Assembly (NCBI GenBank): GCA_942492815.1
Contig: OW818658.1
Span: forward strand, 4,092,001 to 4,156,000
Source of the DNA: JAEUWI01 sp942492815
Lineage (GTDB): Bacteria > Hydrogenedentota > Hydrogenedentia > Hydrogenedentales > JAEUWI01
Length of the DNA stretch: 64,000 nt
Direction: 5' to 3'
Of the stretch, positions 8,594-16,148 are shown in pieces. The notes under the pieces are model-generated. The model made no database searches and was not told the origin of the DNA. It saw nothing but the letters and a program-made list of their open reading frames with translations. Every line of letters begins with the position of its first letter. Position 1 is the first letter of the stretch. The position numbers were made by a program, and so were the translations under genes.

Positions 8594-9643
8594 ATGAAGA
8601 GAAAAGGATTTACCCTGATCGAATTGCTTGTGGTCATTGCGATCATTGGCATCCTTGCGGCCATCCTTCTGCCGGCTCTGGCACGCGCGCGGGAGGCCGC
8701 GCGCCGCGCCAGTTGCCAGAACAACCTGAAGCAGATGGGCTTGGTGTTTAAGATGTATGCCAATGAGTCCAAGGGCGAGCAATGGCCGAGTCTGTTTATC
8801 AAGGCATATATTCCTGCCGATTCGGCCCCGGCTGGCATTAACGCCGGACTGAACTTCGGGCCCTCCGTTCCAGAAATCTATCCAGAGTATCTTCCCGATG
8901 GCACTATTTTTGTGTGTCCATCGGATGGCAGCGGGGGAACTTCGCTCTGGACGGGTAAGGCCAATGCCTTTACCACCGCAGGCGAAAACCTCTTTGGCGC
9001 ACAGGATAAACGGAAGCAATCTGAGCGTGCCGGGTGTTCCCACGGCGGTTCCTGCGCCAACGCGGTGGATCAGAGCTATGCCTATTTCGGGTATCTCCTG
9101 GATGCCGTGGAAGCGGCTGACCCAGCGGTCGTTCCCACCGCCATGATCGCCGGTTTGACCGCGTTTGGCTCGAATTTCTCGAACCTTCCCTTTAACGCAA
9201 ATGATCCCAACCTTCGGGTACCGGCCCAGGGCCAGGCCCTCGTAATGTCGCTGCTGACCACATTACAGCCCATTTACGTGGCCTTTCTGGGCAATCCTTT
9301 TGCCAATATCGCCGCGTTTAACGCGTTCACGACGAAGGACATGGCCGTTTCCGCAGGCCTGGGTACGTCCGGGGGCAGCAGTCTCCTCCGCCTTCGGGAA
9401 GGCGTAGAGCGCTTCCTGATCACGGATATCAACAACGCTGGCGCATCGGCGGAGGCCCAGAGCAATGTCTTCGTGGCGTATGACCGGATGAGCCGGCTGC
9501 CGATGGACTTTAACCATGTTCCGGGCGGAAGCAATGTCCTGTACATGGATGGTCACGTACAATTCATCAAGTTCCCGAGCGACGAAGCCATCGTGAATGT
9601 GAACTTTGCGACCTTCGATGCGTTGCTGAATCCGGGCAACTGA
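8594..9643 (+). CDS. Prepilin-like protein with H-x10-DGH motif (copy 2)
   Basis: This 349-residue paralogue of the 6638 gene starts MKRKGFTLIELLVVIAIIGI, with the same G|FTLIE prepilin cleavage site, the RREAARRAS-like helix end and SCQNNLKQMGLVFKMYANES. Shared C-terminal blocks are LREGVERFLITDINNAGASA and HVPGGSNVLYMDGHVQF. The middle (residues ~60-270) diverges strongly from copy 1, as expected for a surface-exposed domain. AAGGA lies about 10 nt before the ATG. A hairpin terminator separates it from the TMTC-like gene, so the pair is neighbouring rather than strictly co-transcribed. Confidence 0.85.
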   Translation: MKRKGFTLIELLVVIAIIGILAAILLPALARAREAARRASCQNNLKQMGLVFKMYANESKGEQWPSLFIKAYIPADSAPAGINAGLNFGPSVPEIYPEYLPDGTIFVCPSDGSGGTSLWTGKANAFTTAGENLFGAQDKRKQSERAGCSHGGSCANAVDQSYAYFGYLLDAVEAADPAVVPTAMIAGLTAFGSNFSNLPFNANDPNLRVPAQGQALVMSLLTTLQPIYVAFLGNPFANIAAFNAFTTKDMAVSAGLGTSGGSSLLRLREGVERFLITDINNAGASAEAQSNVFVAYDRMSRLPMDFNHVPGGSNVLYMDGHVQFIKFPSDEAIVNVNFATFDALLNPGN

Positions 9644-9662
9644 GTTACTTGGACTATAAAAG

Positions 9663-9697
9663 CCTCCCGGAGCCGGGGTGTACGGTTCCGGGGGTTT
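9663..9697 (+). terminator. Terminator after prepilin copy 2
   Basis: CCTCCCGGAGCC and GGTTCCGGGGG pair with G-U wobbles around a short loop and are followed by TTTTGCTTTTT. Confidence 0.7.
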
Positions 9698-9751
9698 TGC
9701 TTTTTGCGCGTTCCAAGCATGAACGATTTTTGGAATGGACTGGGAATGTCC

Positions 9752-9757
9752 TATAAT
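9752..9757 (+). promoter_or_regulatory. TATAAT -10 box of the intact TMTC-like gene
   Basis: The TGTCCTATAATC motif is identical to that at 7730-7740. A weak -35 candidate (TTGGAA, about 9730-9735) lies 16 bp upstream. The distance to the TTG start (43 nt) is conserved between the two copies. Confidence 0.55.
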
Positions 9758-9799
9758 CGGAGGGACGTGTGACTACAACCAGAATTGGAGCGGTACGTT

Positions 9800-12238
9800 T
9801 TGCAGGACGAAAATAACAGCGCTACAACCCAGCCAGCCCCCACGGAAGAAAGCTCCGGCAACGCCGCGCTGGACAAGCGCCTGGCGACGGGCGTGCTGAA
9901 AGGCGACGCGGGCACGGAGACGGCCCAGGTGTGGATTAGCGCCTTTCTCATCGCCGCCCTCGGCTTTATCGTGTACCTGGGGAGTTTCAGCATCCCCTTC
10001 CAGGGCGATGACCTGAAGCTGTTCCACGATTCCAAGGCGCTGCACCGGGTGGTGACCTCCACGGGCGCGCTGGAGCAACTCCCCACGTCGCCCCTTTCGG
10101 TAGTGGGGTTCTCCCTGAGTTATGCCGTGACCGGCGGCAATGTGGACGGTCTCCACGGCTTCAGCATTCTCCTGCACCTGTGCTGCGCCATCCTGGTGTT
10201 TCTGCTGGCGCGCCGCCTGCTGCCTGCGGGGACCCCGGAAGCTGTCGCCATGGTGGCGGGCATGTTTTTCGTCGCTCACCCACTGCTCACGGGAACGGTG
10301 AACTACCTGGTTGCCTTTCCGGTGCTCCAGTCCACCTTCTTCGGACTGCTCGCGCTGAATCTTCTGCTTCGCGGGGCGGCCCAGGCCAATTTCTGTCTGG
10401 CGAGTCTCGCGGGTGCGGTGATCGCGTTTGTGCTCGCCTTTGGCAGTGACACGGCCACCTTGCTCCTGCCAGTCGTCGGAATTGCGTTACTGCAGTTACG
10501 TCCTTCGGGCGCCGGGAACGAATCGTATCGTCGCATCGCGACGGCCGCGATGGTGCTGACGACGGTATTGCTGTGGGTCGCTGGCCAAGCCGCCGGGTTG
10601 TTCGATCCCGCTGTGATCGGGCACGGGATCGGGACGCGCCTCGGCTCGCTCCTGGACCTGAGCGGGAATCTGCTGCTGTCCACGCTCTGGCCCCTGCGCA
10701 ACTCAATTTTGCCGCTCGATCCCGGGTTTGTTGCCGGACTCGCGGCTTTGCTGCTGCTGGTGGCCGCGATGGGTTTCGGCCTGTTGCGCAAACAGATGTC
10801 GCTGGTCCACGCCATTGCGCTGGTCCTTCTGGGGCTGTTCAGCGTGGCCTGCTACGCGCCAAGTGATTCCATCGAGACGACCCGTTATCTCTACCTGCCT
10901 TTTGCGGGGTTGGCCATAGTGCTGCCCTGGGCGCTGCGCCTCTTTTCGGCGCCGTCGGCGTTTCGCATTGCGAGCGGTGTGGCCACGCTGTTGATTCTGG
11001 TGCAGGGGTTCCTCTCCTTTCAACGCACTGAAACCTGGAAGCAACCCGAGGCGCTTTGGGCCACGGAGCTGGAACGCCATTCGGATTCTGTGGAACCGCT
11101 TCAGGTGCTGGGTCGCTTTCAATCGGCGGCGGCTGAACTCGCTCCCCTCGACAATGTACAGGTCCGCGAGAAACTCTTCACCACGGCCTCGAACACCTGG
11201 AAGACGGTTCTCGAGCGAATTCCCAACGACCCCGAAGCGGAAAAGCATCTCGGAATCATGGCGGTGAATCTGGGCAAGTTCGATGAGGCGCGACCCCTGT
11301 TGGAGTCGGCAAGTGCGCGCCTGCCCGAGGATCAGGAACTGGCGCTCTACCTTGGCTATAGCCTCGAACAGGTCAGCCGGAGTTCGGGGGAACGGGACCT
11401 CTTGATCGGGGCGCTGCGGGCCTTCCGCAGGGCCGCGCGCCTGGGTGCGCTGCCCGTGGAGGCGCAAGCGCGCTATGGCCTGCTGACCGCCAGCTTTGGC
11501 GAGTTTGAAACCGGACTGCCCCTGGTGAAAGCGGCGGCGGGCGACGACAAGGAATCGCCGCTGAAGGCACCCCTCGATCAGTTCACCGCTATGGCGGAGC
11601 AAATGCAGAATCTGAGGCAGCGTGTGGACACCGCCATGAGCCAGAATCCGGCGGGCGTCGAGGGGCTTATGGCCCGGGCCGATCTGTTGCTGGCCGAGGG
11701 CCGCCTGATGTCCGCCTTCTACCTCCTGCAGGTGGTGATGGAACAGGCCCCGTCGAGCGACGCCGCCTGGGCAACGCTGGGCATGGTCAGCGCGCGCATC
11801 AACGGCAGCGAACACTTCCTGGCGGATTGGGGTGCGAGCCGCGCGGGCAATCTGGCGGCGTGGGAACAGTTGACGGGGCGTTGCGCCGTGACCGGAGCCT
11901 GGGACGCGGCCGAGCTTTACCTGCGCCATGGGCTTTCGGGGGTGCCGGGCACCATGCCGGAACTGAAGCTGGCGGAGATAGCGCTGCAGGTGAAGCAGCC
12001 TCAGCGCGCGGTAACCTACCTGGACGCGGCGCAGAAGGCCTACCCGGACAGCCCCCTGCCCTGGCTCCAGATGGCGGACATGAACATTGCGGCGGAAGAC
12101 TTCGCCCGGGCCCGCGGCCAATTGGACGAAGCGGAGAAGCGCGGTGCCGCACCCGAGGAAATCAAGGCGCGTCGGGACAAGCTGGGCGCCGGTCAGAGCA
12201 GTGTACCCGCGGGTATCCAGCGGACGGTGATCCAATAG
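9800..12238 (+). CDS. TMTC-like multi-spanning membrane protein with C-terminal TPRs
   Basis: The 812-residue protein has an N-terminal half (about 30-420) with some ten hydrophobic helices, beginning ISAFLIAALGFIVYLGSFS. This is followed by an acidic luminal-type loop FQGDDLKLFHDS, and further on VAGMFFVAHPLLTGTVNYL, which resembles the hPl-te-V signature of TMTC/GT-C proteins. The C-terminal half (about 430-800) is TPR-like helical repeats (PNDPEAEKHLGIMAVNLGKFDEARPLLE, then PDSPLPWLQMADMNIAAEDFARARGQLDEAE). GT-C members transfer sugars from lipid carriers to secreted proteins; glycosylation of the neighbouring prepilin is an inference. The start TTG is preferred over a TTG 15 nt upstream because the GGAG plus 9-nt spacing is conserved with the truncated paralogue. 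Confidence 0.75.
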   Translation: MQDENNSATTQPAPTEESSGNAALDKRLATGVLKGDAGTETAQVWISAFLIAALGFIVYLGSFSIPFQGDDLKLFHDSKALHRVVTSTGALEQLPTSPLSVVGFSLSYAVTGGNVDGLHGFSILLHLCCAILVFLLARRLLPAGTPEAVAMVAGMFFVAHPLLTGTVNYLVAFPVLQSTFFGLLALNLLLRGAAQANFCLASLAGAVIAFVLAFGSDTATLLLPVVGIALLQLRPSGAGNESYRRIATAAMVLTTVLLWVAGQAAGLFDPAVIGHGIGTRLGSLLDLSGNLLLSTLWPLRNSILPLDPGFVAGLAALLLLVAAMGFGLLRKQMSLVHAIALVLLGLFSVACYAPSDSIETTRYLYLPFAGLAIVLPWALRLFSAPSAFRIASGVATLLILVQGFLSFQRTETWKQPEALWATELERHSDSVEPLQVLGRFQSAAAELAPLDNVQVREKLFTTASNTWKTVLERIPNDPEAEKHLGIMAVNLGKFDEARPLLESASARLPEDQELALYLGYSLEQVSRSSGERDLLIGALRAFRRAARLGALPVEAQARYGLLTASFGEFETGLPLVKAAAGDDKESPLKAPLDQFTAMAEQMQNLRQRVDTAMSQNPAGVEGLMARADLLLAEGRLMSAFYLLQVVMEQAPSSDAAWATLGMVSARINGSEHFLADWGASRAGNLAAWEQLTGRCAVTGAWDAAELYLRHGLSGVPGTMPELKLAEIALQVKQPQRAVTYLDAAQKAYPDSPLPWLQMADMNIAAEDFARARGQLDEAEKRGAAPEEIKARRDKLGAGQSSVPAGIQRTVIQ

Positions 12239-12266
12239 CTTCATTGAATTCTTGACCACAAGCGAA

Positions 12267-12300
12267 AATGCCGGGTATCCCGATTGGGTTACCCGGCATT
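12267..12300. terminator. Hairpin terminator between convergent genes
   Basis: AATGCCGGGTA-tCCC, short loop, GGGt-TACCCGGCATT forms a long stem 29 bp after the TMTC-like stop. TGTGTTT follows on the plus side. Because cysH converges from the right, it may serve both strands. The remaining bases to 12475 hold no clear gene. Confidence 0.75.
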
Positions 12301-12475
12301 GTGTTTATCCGCGAATACTGGAATCGTGACATGAAACAAATCGGCGTCGTCACACCCATCCACCGGGACGGGCACGCGCGTTGAAGGCTCCGTTGCAACG
12401 TGCGAAAGCAATGAAGATGCAAGTTGGAATGCGCTCGACGAAGTCGTGGGCGCGGAGTCCGTCCCTGCGACGTGC

Positions 12476-13213
12476 CTAAATTCCGCTGCCGCCAATGTGG
12501 ATGCCGCATTCTTTGCTGTTGTCATCGCCGGGCAGGGCGTTGAACCAGCGCCAGCGGCCCGCCCGCTTGTCCTCGTGGGGCAGGGTGGGCGTGGAGCAGA
12601 TCATGCAGCCGATGCTGGTGTAGCCCTGATCGTAGAGGGCATTTTTCGGCACCTTGTTCTCTTCCAGGTAGGCGTCGATGCGCGCCTGATCCCAATCGGC
12701 CAGGGGCGCAATTTTCAAGAGGGGCCGGCCCGCGCGATCCACGTACTGCGCCTTGGGGGTCTTGCCCCGGAACTCGGAGTGGTCGCGACGCAAGCCCGTG
12801 AACCACACGTCCACACTGTCCAGTGCGCGCTGGTTGGGCTCGGTCTTGCGGATGTTGCAGCAATACTCCTGCTTGGCCTTGCTGTCGAAGAAGAGATACT
12901 CGCCGTGCTGGTTCACCATCTTCTTCAGGCGCGCGGGGTCCGGCGTAAAACGCTCGATCTTTCCGTATCGCGCTTCCATGGCGTCCATGTGGGCGTAGGT
13001 CTCCGGGTGGAGGCGCAGCGTGTCCACCGTGAGCACGCGCATCCCGGGCGCGACCTTCGACATGAGGTCGATCATCACGCAGCCCGTATCCTGAAAGCTG
13101 GTGATGATGGCGGCCCGATCCCCGTGGGTTTCGAGGGCCCAGGCGAGGATTTCCTCCGCCTCCATCGCGTTCAGGCGATCCAGCAGCAATTCTTCGGTTT
13201 CGGCAACGGCCAT
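12476..13213 (-). CDS. cysH: Assimilatory adenylyl-sulfate (APS) reductase CysH
   Basis: The 245-residue enzyme reduces activated sulfate to sulfite in cysteine biosynthesis. Visible motifs are SFQDTG (39-44, nucleotide loop), EYCCNIRKTEP (C118, C119), GLRRDHS, GCMIC (C203, C206) and the C-terminal catalytic KECGIH (C236). The CC plus CxxC set binds a [4Fe-4S] cluster, which marks the APS-using type rather than the cluster-free PAPS reductase of enterics; this assignment follows known family rules. It lies 26 bp downstream of cysI on the same strand and is presumably co-transcribed, so sulfite made here would feed CysI. Confidence 0.93.
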   Translation of the reverse strand: MAVAETEELLLDRLNAMEAEEILAWALETHGDRAAIITSFQDTGCVMIDLMSKVAPGMRVLTVDTLRLHPETYAHMDAMEARYGKIERFTPDPARLKKMVNQHGEYLFFDSKAKQEYCCNIRKTEPNQRALDSVDVWFTGLRRDHSEFRGKTPKAQYVDRAGRPLLKIAPLADWDQARIDAYLEENKVPKNALYDQGYTSIGCMICSTPTLPHEDKRAGRWRWFNALPGDDNSKECGIHIGGSGI

Positions 13214-13239
13214 GGATTGACCTCCAGCTTCTACGTTCT

Positions 13240-15006
13240 TCAGACCTGCGCGGCCAGTTCGGCGTCAAGCAGTTCCTGCAATTTCACCACACCGACCTTC
13301 TTGGACCAATCGCCGAAACGTTCGCCTTCGGCGCGGTGCGTCTTCCACAGGTTCAAGATGCCGCAGAGGATGCCCGCGAGATCTTCTTCCTTCACCGTGG
13401 CGATGAACTGCTCGTTGAGTCGGGTGCCGTTGTAGCAGCCGCCGGTGAGGAGCGTGTAGCGACCTACACCCTTGCCGACCAGACCGATTTCCGAGCTGGA
13501 CGAGCGGGCGCAGCCGTTGGGGCAACCCGTCATGCGGATAATCACATTCGCGTCGCCGTGACCGCCCGCTTCGATGGCGTCCATCAGCGAGGGCAGATAG
13601 CGCTCCGCTTCCGACTGGGCCAAACCGCAAAGAGGCAGCGCGGGGCAGGCCATTTCCAGGCGGCGAATGGTGGATATACCTTTGTCCGTGGGCAGCTTGT
13701 ACTGGTCCAGCATGGCCTGCACCGCGTCCACGTCTTCGTCCTTGATGTTGGCGAGGACCAGATTGTGGTGGGCCGTCACGCGGACACCGGTCTTGAAGCG
13801 ATCAACGACGGCGCGCAGGCCAGTATTGAACTGGTGGCTGCCTTCGAAGTCCTTCACGCGACCGTTTTCCACCCACACGCCCACATAGTTCAGGCCGGGT
13901 TGAATCTGCTTGTGCCAGCCCAGGTAGTCGGGCTGATCCGTGGGCTTCACATTGCGCGGCGCACCGTAGACCTTGCCGCCGTATTCGTCCACCTTCGCCT
14001 TGAAGGCGTCCAGGCCCAGGCGGTCGATGGTGTACTTCAGGCGCGCGAGTTTGCGGTCCGTGCGATCGCCATAGTCGCGCTGTACCTTCACAATCGCGAG
14101 GGTGATCGGCAGCACGTCTTCTTCTTGAACGAAGGCCAGGTGCGACGCCGCACGGGCGTAGGTGTCTTTGCGCCCGTGGGAAAAGCCGAGGCCGCCACCG
14201 GCAAGAATTTCATAACCGATGATCTTGCCGTTTTCCGTCACGCCGACGATACCCACGTCCTGGGTGTACACGTCCGAGCTGTTGTCGAAATCCGTGCCAA
14301 CGCCGATCTTGAACTTGCGCGGCAGATACTGCTTGCCATAGAGCGGATCTTCCGTCTCTACGCGCAGGTCCTCGCCGAAGGAAACGGTGCCGTCTTCGTG
14401 TACCGTGGCCTTTTCATCATTCAGCCACAGGTCATAGTAGGCCTTCGTGGTCGGGAGCGTCGCCGTGGCGATGTCGTGGGCCATCTTCACCAAATCCGCG
14501 CCGCAATCCTTGTAACGCAGGTCGATATCGGCCACGGGATTCGCCATCGTATTGCGCACGATGTCGCCGCAACCGCCGATGGACGTGATCTTCGCCAGCT
14601 TGTTCAGATCGGAAATGAGCGGACGGAAGTTCTGTTTGATCACGCCGTGAAACTGGAAGTCCTGGCGCGACGTCACGCGAAAATCGTCCTGGCCGTACTT
14701 CGCGGCCATGTCGAGGCAGAGGAGGAACTGTTCCGCAGTCAGATCGCCGCCGGGAAACTTGGTCCGGAGCATCATGGAATACTCTTTGTCCAGGCCGGCC
14801 TTCGAGCGCGCCTTGCGCGTGTCCCGATTATCCTGCTGGTAAGAGCCGTGGAACTTGAGGATCTGGACACTCTCGTCGGAGAAGTGGTCGGTCGGCTGGG
14901 CCAGTTCATCGCCCACGGGGCCATACAGGCCGCCCGAGCGATTCTTAAAGGTTTCCACGCCCGAAAGTTGTTCCAGGTCGCCGTTGCTCTCAATCCAATT
15001 TGCCAT
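13240..15006 (-). CDS. cysI: Sulfite reductase hemoprotein (CysI-type)
   Basis: The 588-residue protein reduces sulfite to sulfide using siroheme and a coupled [4Fe-4S] cluster. The cluster ligands are visible as C-x5-C (C454-C460, CPALPLCGLAQSEAERY) and C-x3-C (C495-C499, TGCPNGCA). The substrate-binding Arg/Lys regions (FRVTSRQDFQFHGV, GDIVRNTMANP, GGGLGFSHGRKDTYAR) are also present. The start MANWIESNGD is chosen by family alignment; the frame stays open further upstream but that part looks like leader. No CysJ flavoprotein is in the window, so electrons may come from ferredoxin or an unlinked partner. It leads the cysI-cysH transcript. Confidence 0.92.
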   Translation of the reverse strand: MANWIESNGDLEQLSGVETFKNRSGGLYGPVGDELAQPTDHFSDESVQILKFHGSYQQDNRDTRKARSKAGLDKEYSMMLRTKFPGGDLTAEQFLLCLDMAAKYGQDDFRVTSRQDFQFHGVIKQNFRPLISDLNKLAKITSIGGCGDIVRNTMANPVADIDLRYKDCGADLVKMAHDIATATLPTTKAYYDLWLNDEKATVHEDGTVSFGEDLRVETEDPLYGKQYLPRKFKIGVGTDFDNSSDVYTQDVGIVGVTENGKIIGYEILAGGGLGFSHGRKDTYARAASHLAFVQEEDVLPITLAIVKVQRDYGDRTDRKLARLKYTIDRLGLDAFKAKVDEYGGKVYGAPRNVKPTDQPDYLGWHKQIQPGLNYVGVWVENGRVKDFEGSHQFNTGLRAVVDRFKTGVRVTAHHNLVLANIKDEDVDAVQAMLDQYKLPTDKGISTIRRLEMACPALPLCGLAQSEAERYLPSLMDAIEAGGHGDANVIIRMTGCPNGCARSSSSEIGLVGKGVGRYTLLTGGCYNGTRLNEQFIATVKEEDLAGILCGILNLWKTHRAEGERFGDWSKKVGVVKLQELLDAELAAQV

Positions 15007-15136
15007 GGTGCTCGTAAATCCTTGTGGCCGGGTCTGGGCCCGGTGCTGTTGCCAATCTACTGATTCCGGGGCATGCGCACGTACGTCGTGAAGCGCCCGG
15101 CCGCGTGGATGGAGTACACCCGTAGCGAGATGGCAT
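14990..15136 (-). CDS. Possible leaderless Cys-containing leader peptide upstream of cysI
   Basis: A 48-codon frame starts at the ATG that coincides with the predicted transcription start of the cysI promoter, about 7 nt past the -10 box. It contains Cys codons at positions 7, 20 and 22 (RRTCACPG) and stops at 14990, overlapping the first codons of cysI in another frame. Leaderless cysteine-codon leader ORFs overlapping sulfur genes are known in actinobacteria and act as cysteine-responsive attenuators. The similarity in layout is suggestive only; no Shine-Dalgarno is present and the Cys count is modest. Confidence 0.25.
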   Translation of the reverse strand: MPSRYGCTPSTRPGASRRTCACPGISRLATAPGPDPATRIYEHHGKLD

Positions 15137-15142
15137 GGCTTA

Positions 15143-15175
15143 ATTATTACATACTTTATCAACTAAGTCAAGTAT
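15143..15175 (-). promoter_or_regulatory. cysI promoter overlapped by an Rrf2/IscR-like operator
   Basis: On the minus strand TTGACT (15171-15166) and AATAAT (15148-15143) are spaced by 17 bp. The -35 box sits within a 25-bp imperfect palindrome (15151-15175) with ends ATACTT and AAGTAT. Its left half, ATACTTGACT, fits the left half of the type 1 IscR consensus (ATASYYGACT) exactly; the right half matches partly. Rrf2-family repressors such as CymR and IscR control cysteine and Fe-S genes elsewhere, so repression by cysteine or cluster status is plausible. Confidence 0.55.
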
Positions 15176-15354
15176 GGAGTGGTTTGGCATGTAAGGGTAT
15201 TATACAGAAAGACTTGTGGGGTCCGCGAATTTGAGGGTGAGGCAGGAAGGAACCGCAAATTTTCGCAAATGGACGCAAATTTGGCGCGTCGGCAAGTTGG
15301 CCCGGCAACGTTAATTGACGGATGGACCGGACTTCAATGCCAGACGCTTGGTGA

Positions 15355-15383
15355 TTGACGGATGATATACCTTCTTATAAGAT
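15355..15383 (+). promoter_or_regulatory. Promoter of the toxin-antitoxin operon
   Basis: TTGACG (15355-15360) and TAAGAT (15378-15383) lie 17 bp apart; TATAAG at 15-bp spacing is an alternative -10. The start of transcription would fall at or next to the ATG at 15390. The sequence ATTGACGGATG occurs twice (about 15314 and 15354), which could be an operator for the antitoxin. Confidence 0.45.
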
Positions 15384-15389
15384 GTCGCC

Positions 15390-15749
15390 ATGATATTTGT
15401 CGAACTGAGCTGGTTCAATCTGCGGGCGCGCAATTTCCTGACCGATGATGAGTTGCGCAAGTTGCAGAGTGAACTGATGGAAAATCCCAGTCTCGCACCC
15501 GTGATGCCGGATTGCGGTGGCCTCCGCAAACTCCGATGGAACGTGGCATCCAGATCGAAAGGTAAGCGCGGCGGCTGTCGGGTGATATACTTAAACCATC
15601 CGGCACTGGCGCGAATTGACTTAGTTGCTATCTACGGGAAAGACGAACAGGACACGCTAACGCCAGCACAAAAGCGAGAATTGAAATTGCTTGCTGAATC
15701 GCTGAAGCGTGAAGTTATTCCGGCAAAAGGAAAGAAAAGTACGAGATGA
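15390..15749 (+). CDS. RelE/HigB-type toxin of a type II toxin-antitoxin module
   Basis: The 119-residue product resembles RelE-superfamily mRNA interferases: an early helix (LTDDELRKLQSELMENP), then the strand motifs GGLRKLRW and KRGGCRVIYL, followed by LVAIYGKDEQDTLTPAQKRELKLLAE. The conserved Arg/Lys residues in the RWNVASRSKGKRGG strand are where family members bind or cleave ribosome-associated mRNA. It overlaps the next gene by 4 bp (ATGA), the typical toxin-first order of HigBA-like modules. The symbol is left open because NadS/HigBA-type subfamilies cannot be separated by eye. Confidence 0.78.
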   Translation: MIFVELSWFNLRARNFLTDDELRKLQSELMENPSLAPVMPDCGGLRKLRWNVASRSKGKRGGCRVIYLNHPALARIDLVAIYGKDEQDTLTPAQKRELKLLAESLKREVIPAKGKKSTR

Positions 15750-16093
15750 CAAAAAGCGCCCTTCCCAATGTCTTCGACCAAATAGCCGATAGTCTCCGCT
15801 CCGGCATCGCGCACGCGCGCGGCGAAGTGGTGCTCAAGACGACTACGCTACCCGCTCCACCACCGGCCGCCCCGCCCAAGCGTATTATGGCGCTCCGCAA
15901 ACACTTGAACATGTCCCAGTCCGAATTCGCCGCCACGCTAAACGTCTCACCGAGGACCGTCCGTGTTTGGGAGCGGGGCCTCCAGCGCCCGAGCCATGCT
16001 TCCTTGCGTATGCTGCAACTCCTTCAGGAGGAACCGCGCGTAGTCGAGTTCATACTGGCGGCAGGGCGTGGCGGGCGCATCGCGGAGAGTTAG
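15746..16093 (+). CDS. HTH (Xre-type) antitoxin
   Basis: The 115-residue protein has a variable N-terminus (1-50) and a C-terminal helix-turn-helix: IMALRKHLNMSQSEFAATLN, VSPRTVRVWERG, then LQRPSHASLRMLQLL. This is the arrangement seen in HigA/NadS-like antitoxins, which neutralise the toxin and repress their own promoter. The start overlaps the toxin stop, so the two are translationally coupled. Confidence 0.8.
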   Translation: MTKSALPNVFDQIADSLRSGIAHARGEVVLKTTTLPAPPPAAPPKRIMALRKHLNMSQSEFAATLNVSPRTVRVWERGLQRPSHASLRMLQLLQEEPRVVEFILAAGRGGRIAES

Positions 16094-16148
16094 ACAAGTT
16101 TTCTATGGAGTAGGTACAGGGTAAGCATAAACTAGAGCGGGGGACTCC

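Noticed and set aside
10703..12259. Minus-strand frame opposite the TMTC-like gene
   Set aside because: The plus strand carries membrane helices and TPRs with conserved start context; the antisense product has no features.
13336..15063. Plus-strand frame opposite cysI
   Set aside because: Mirror of the well-supported sulfite reductase gene; composition is that of a shadow.
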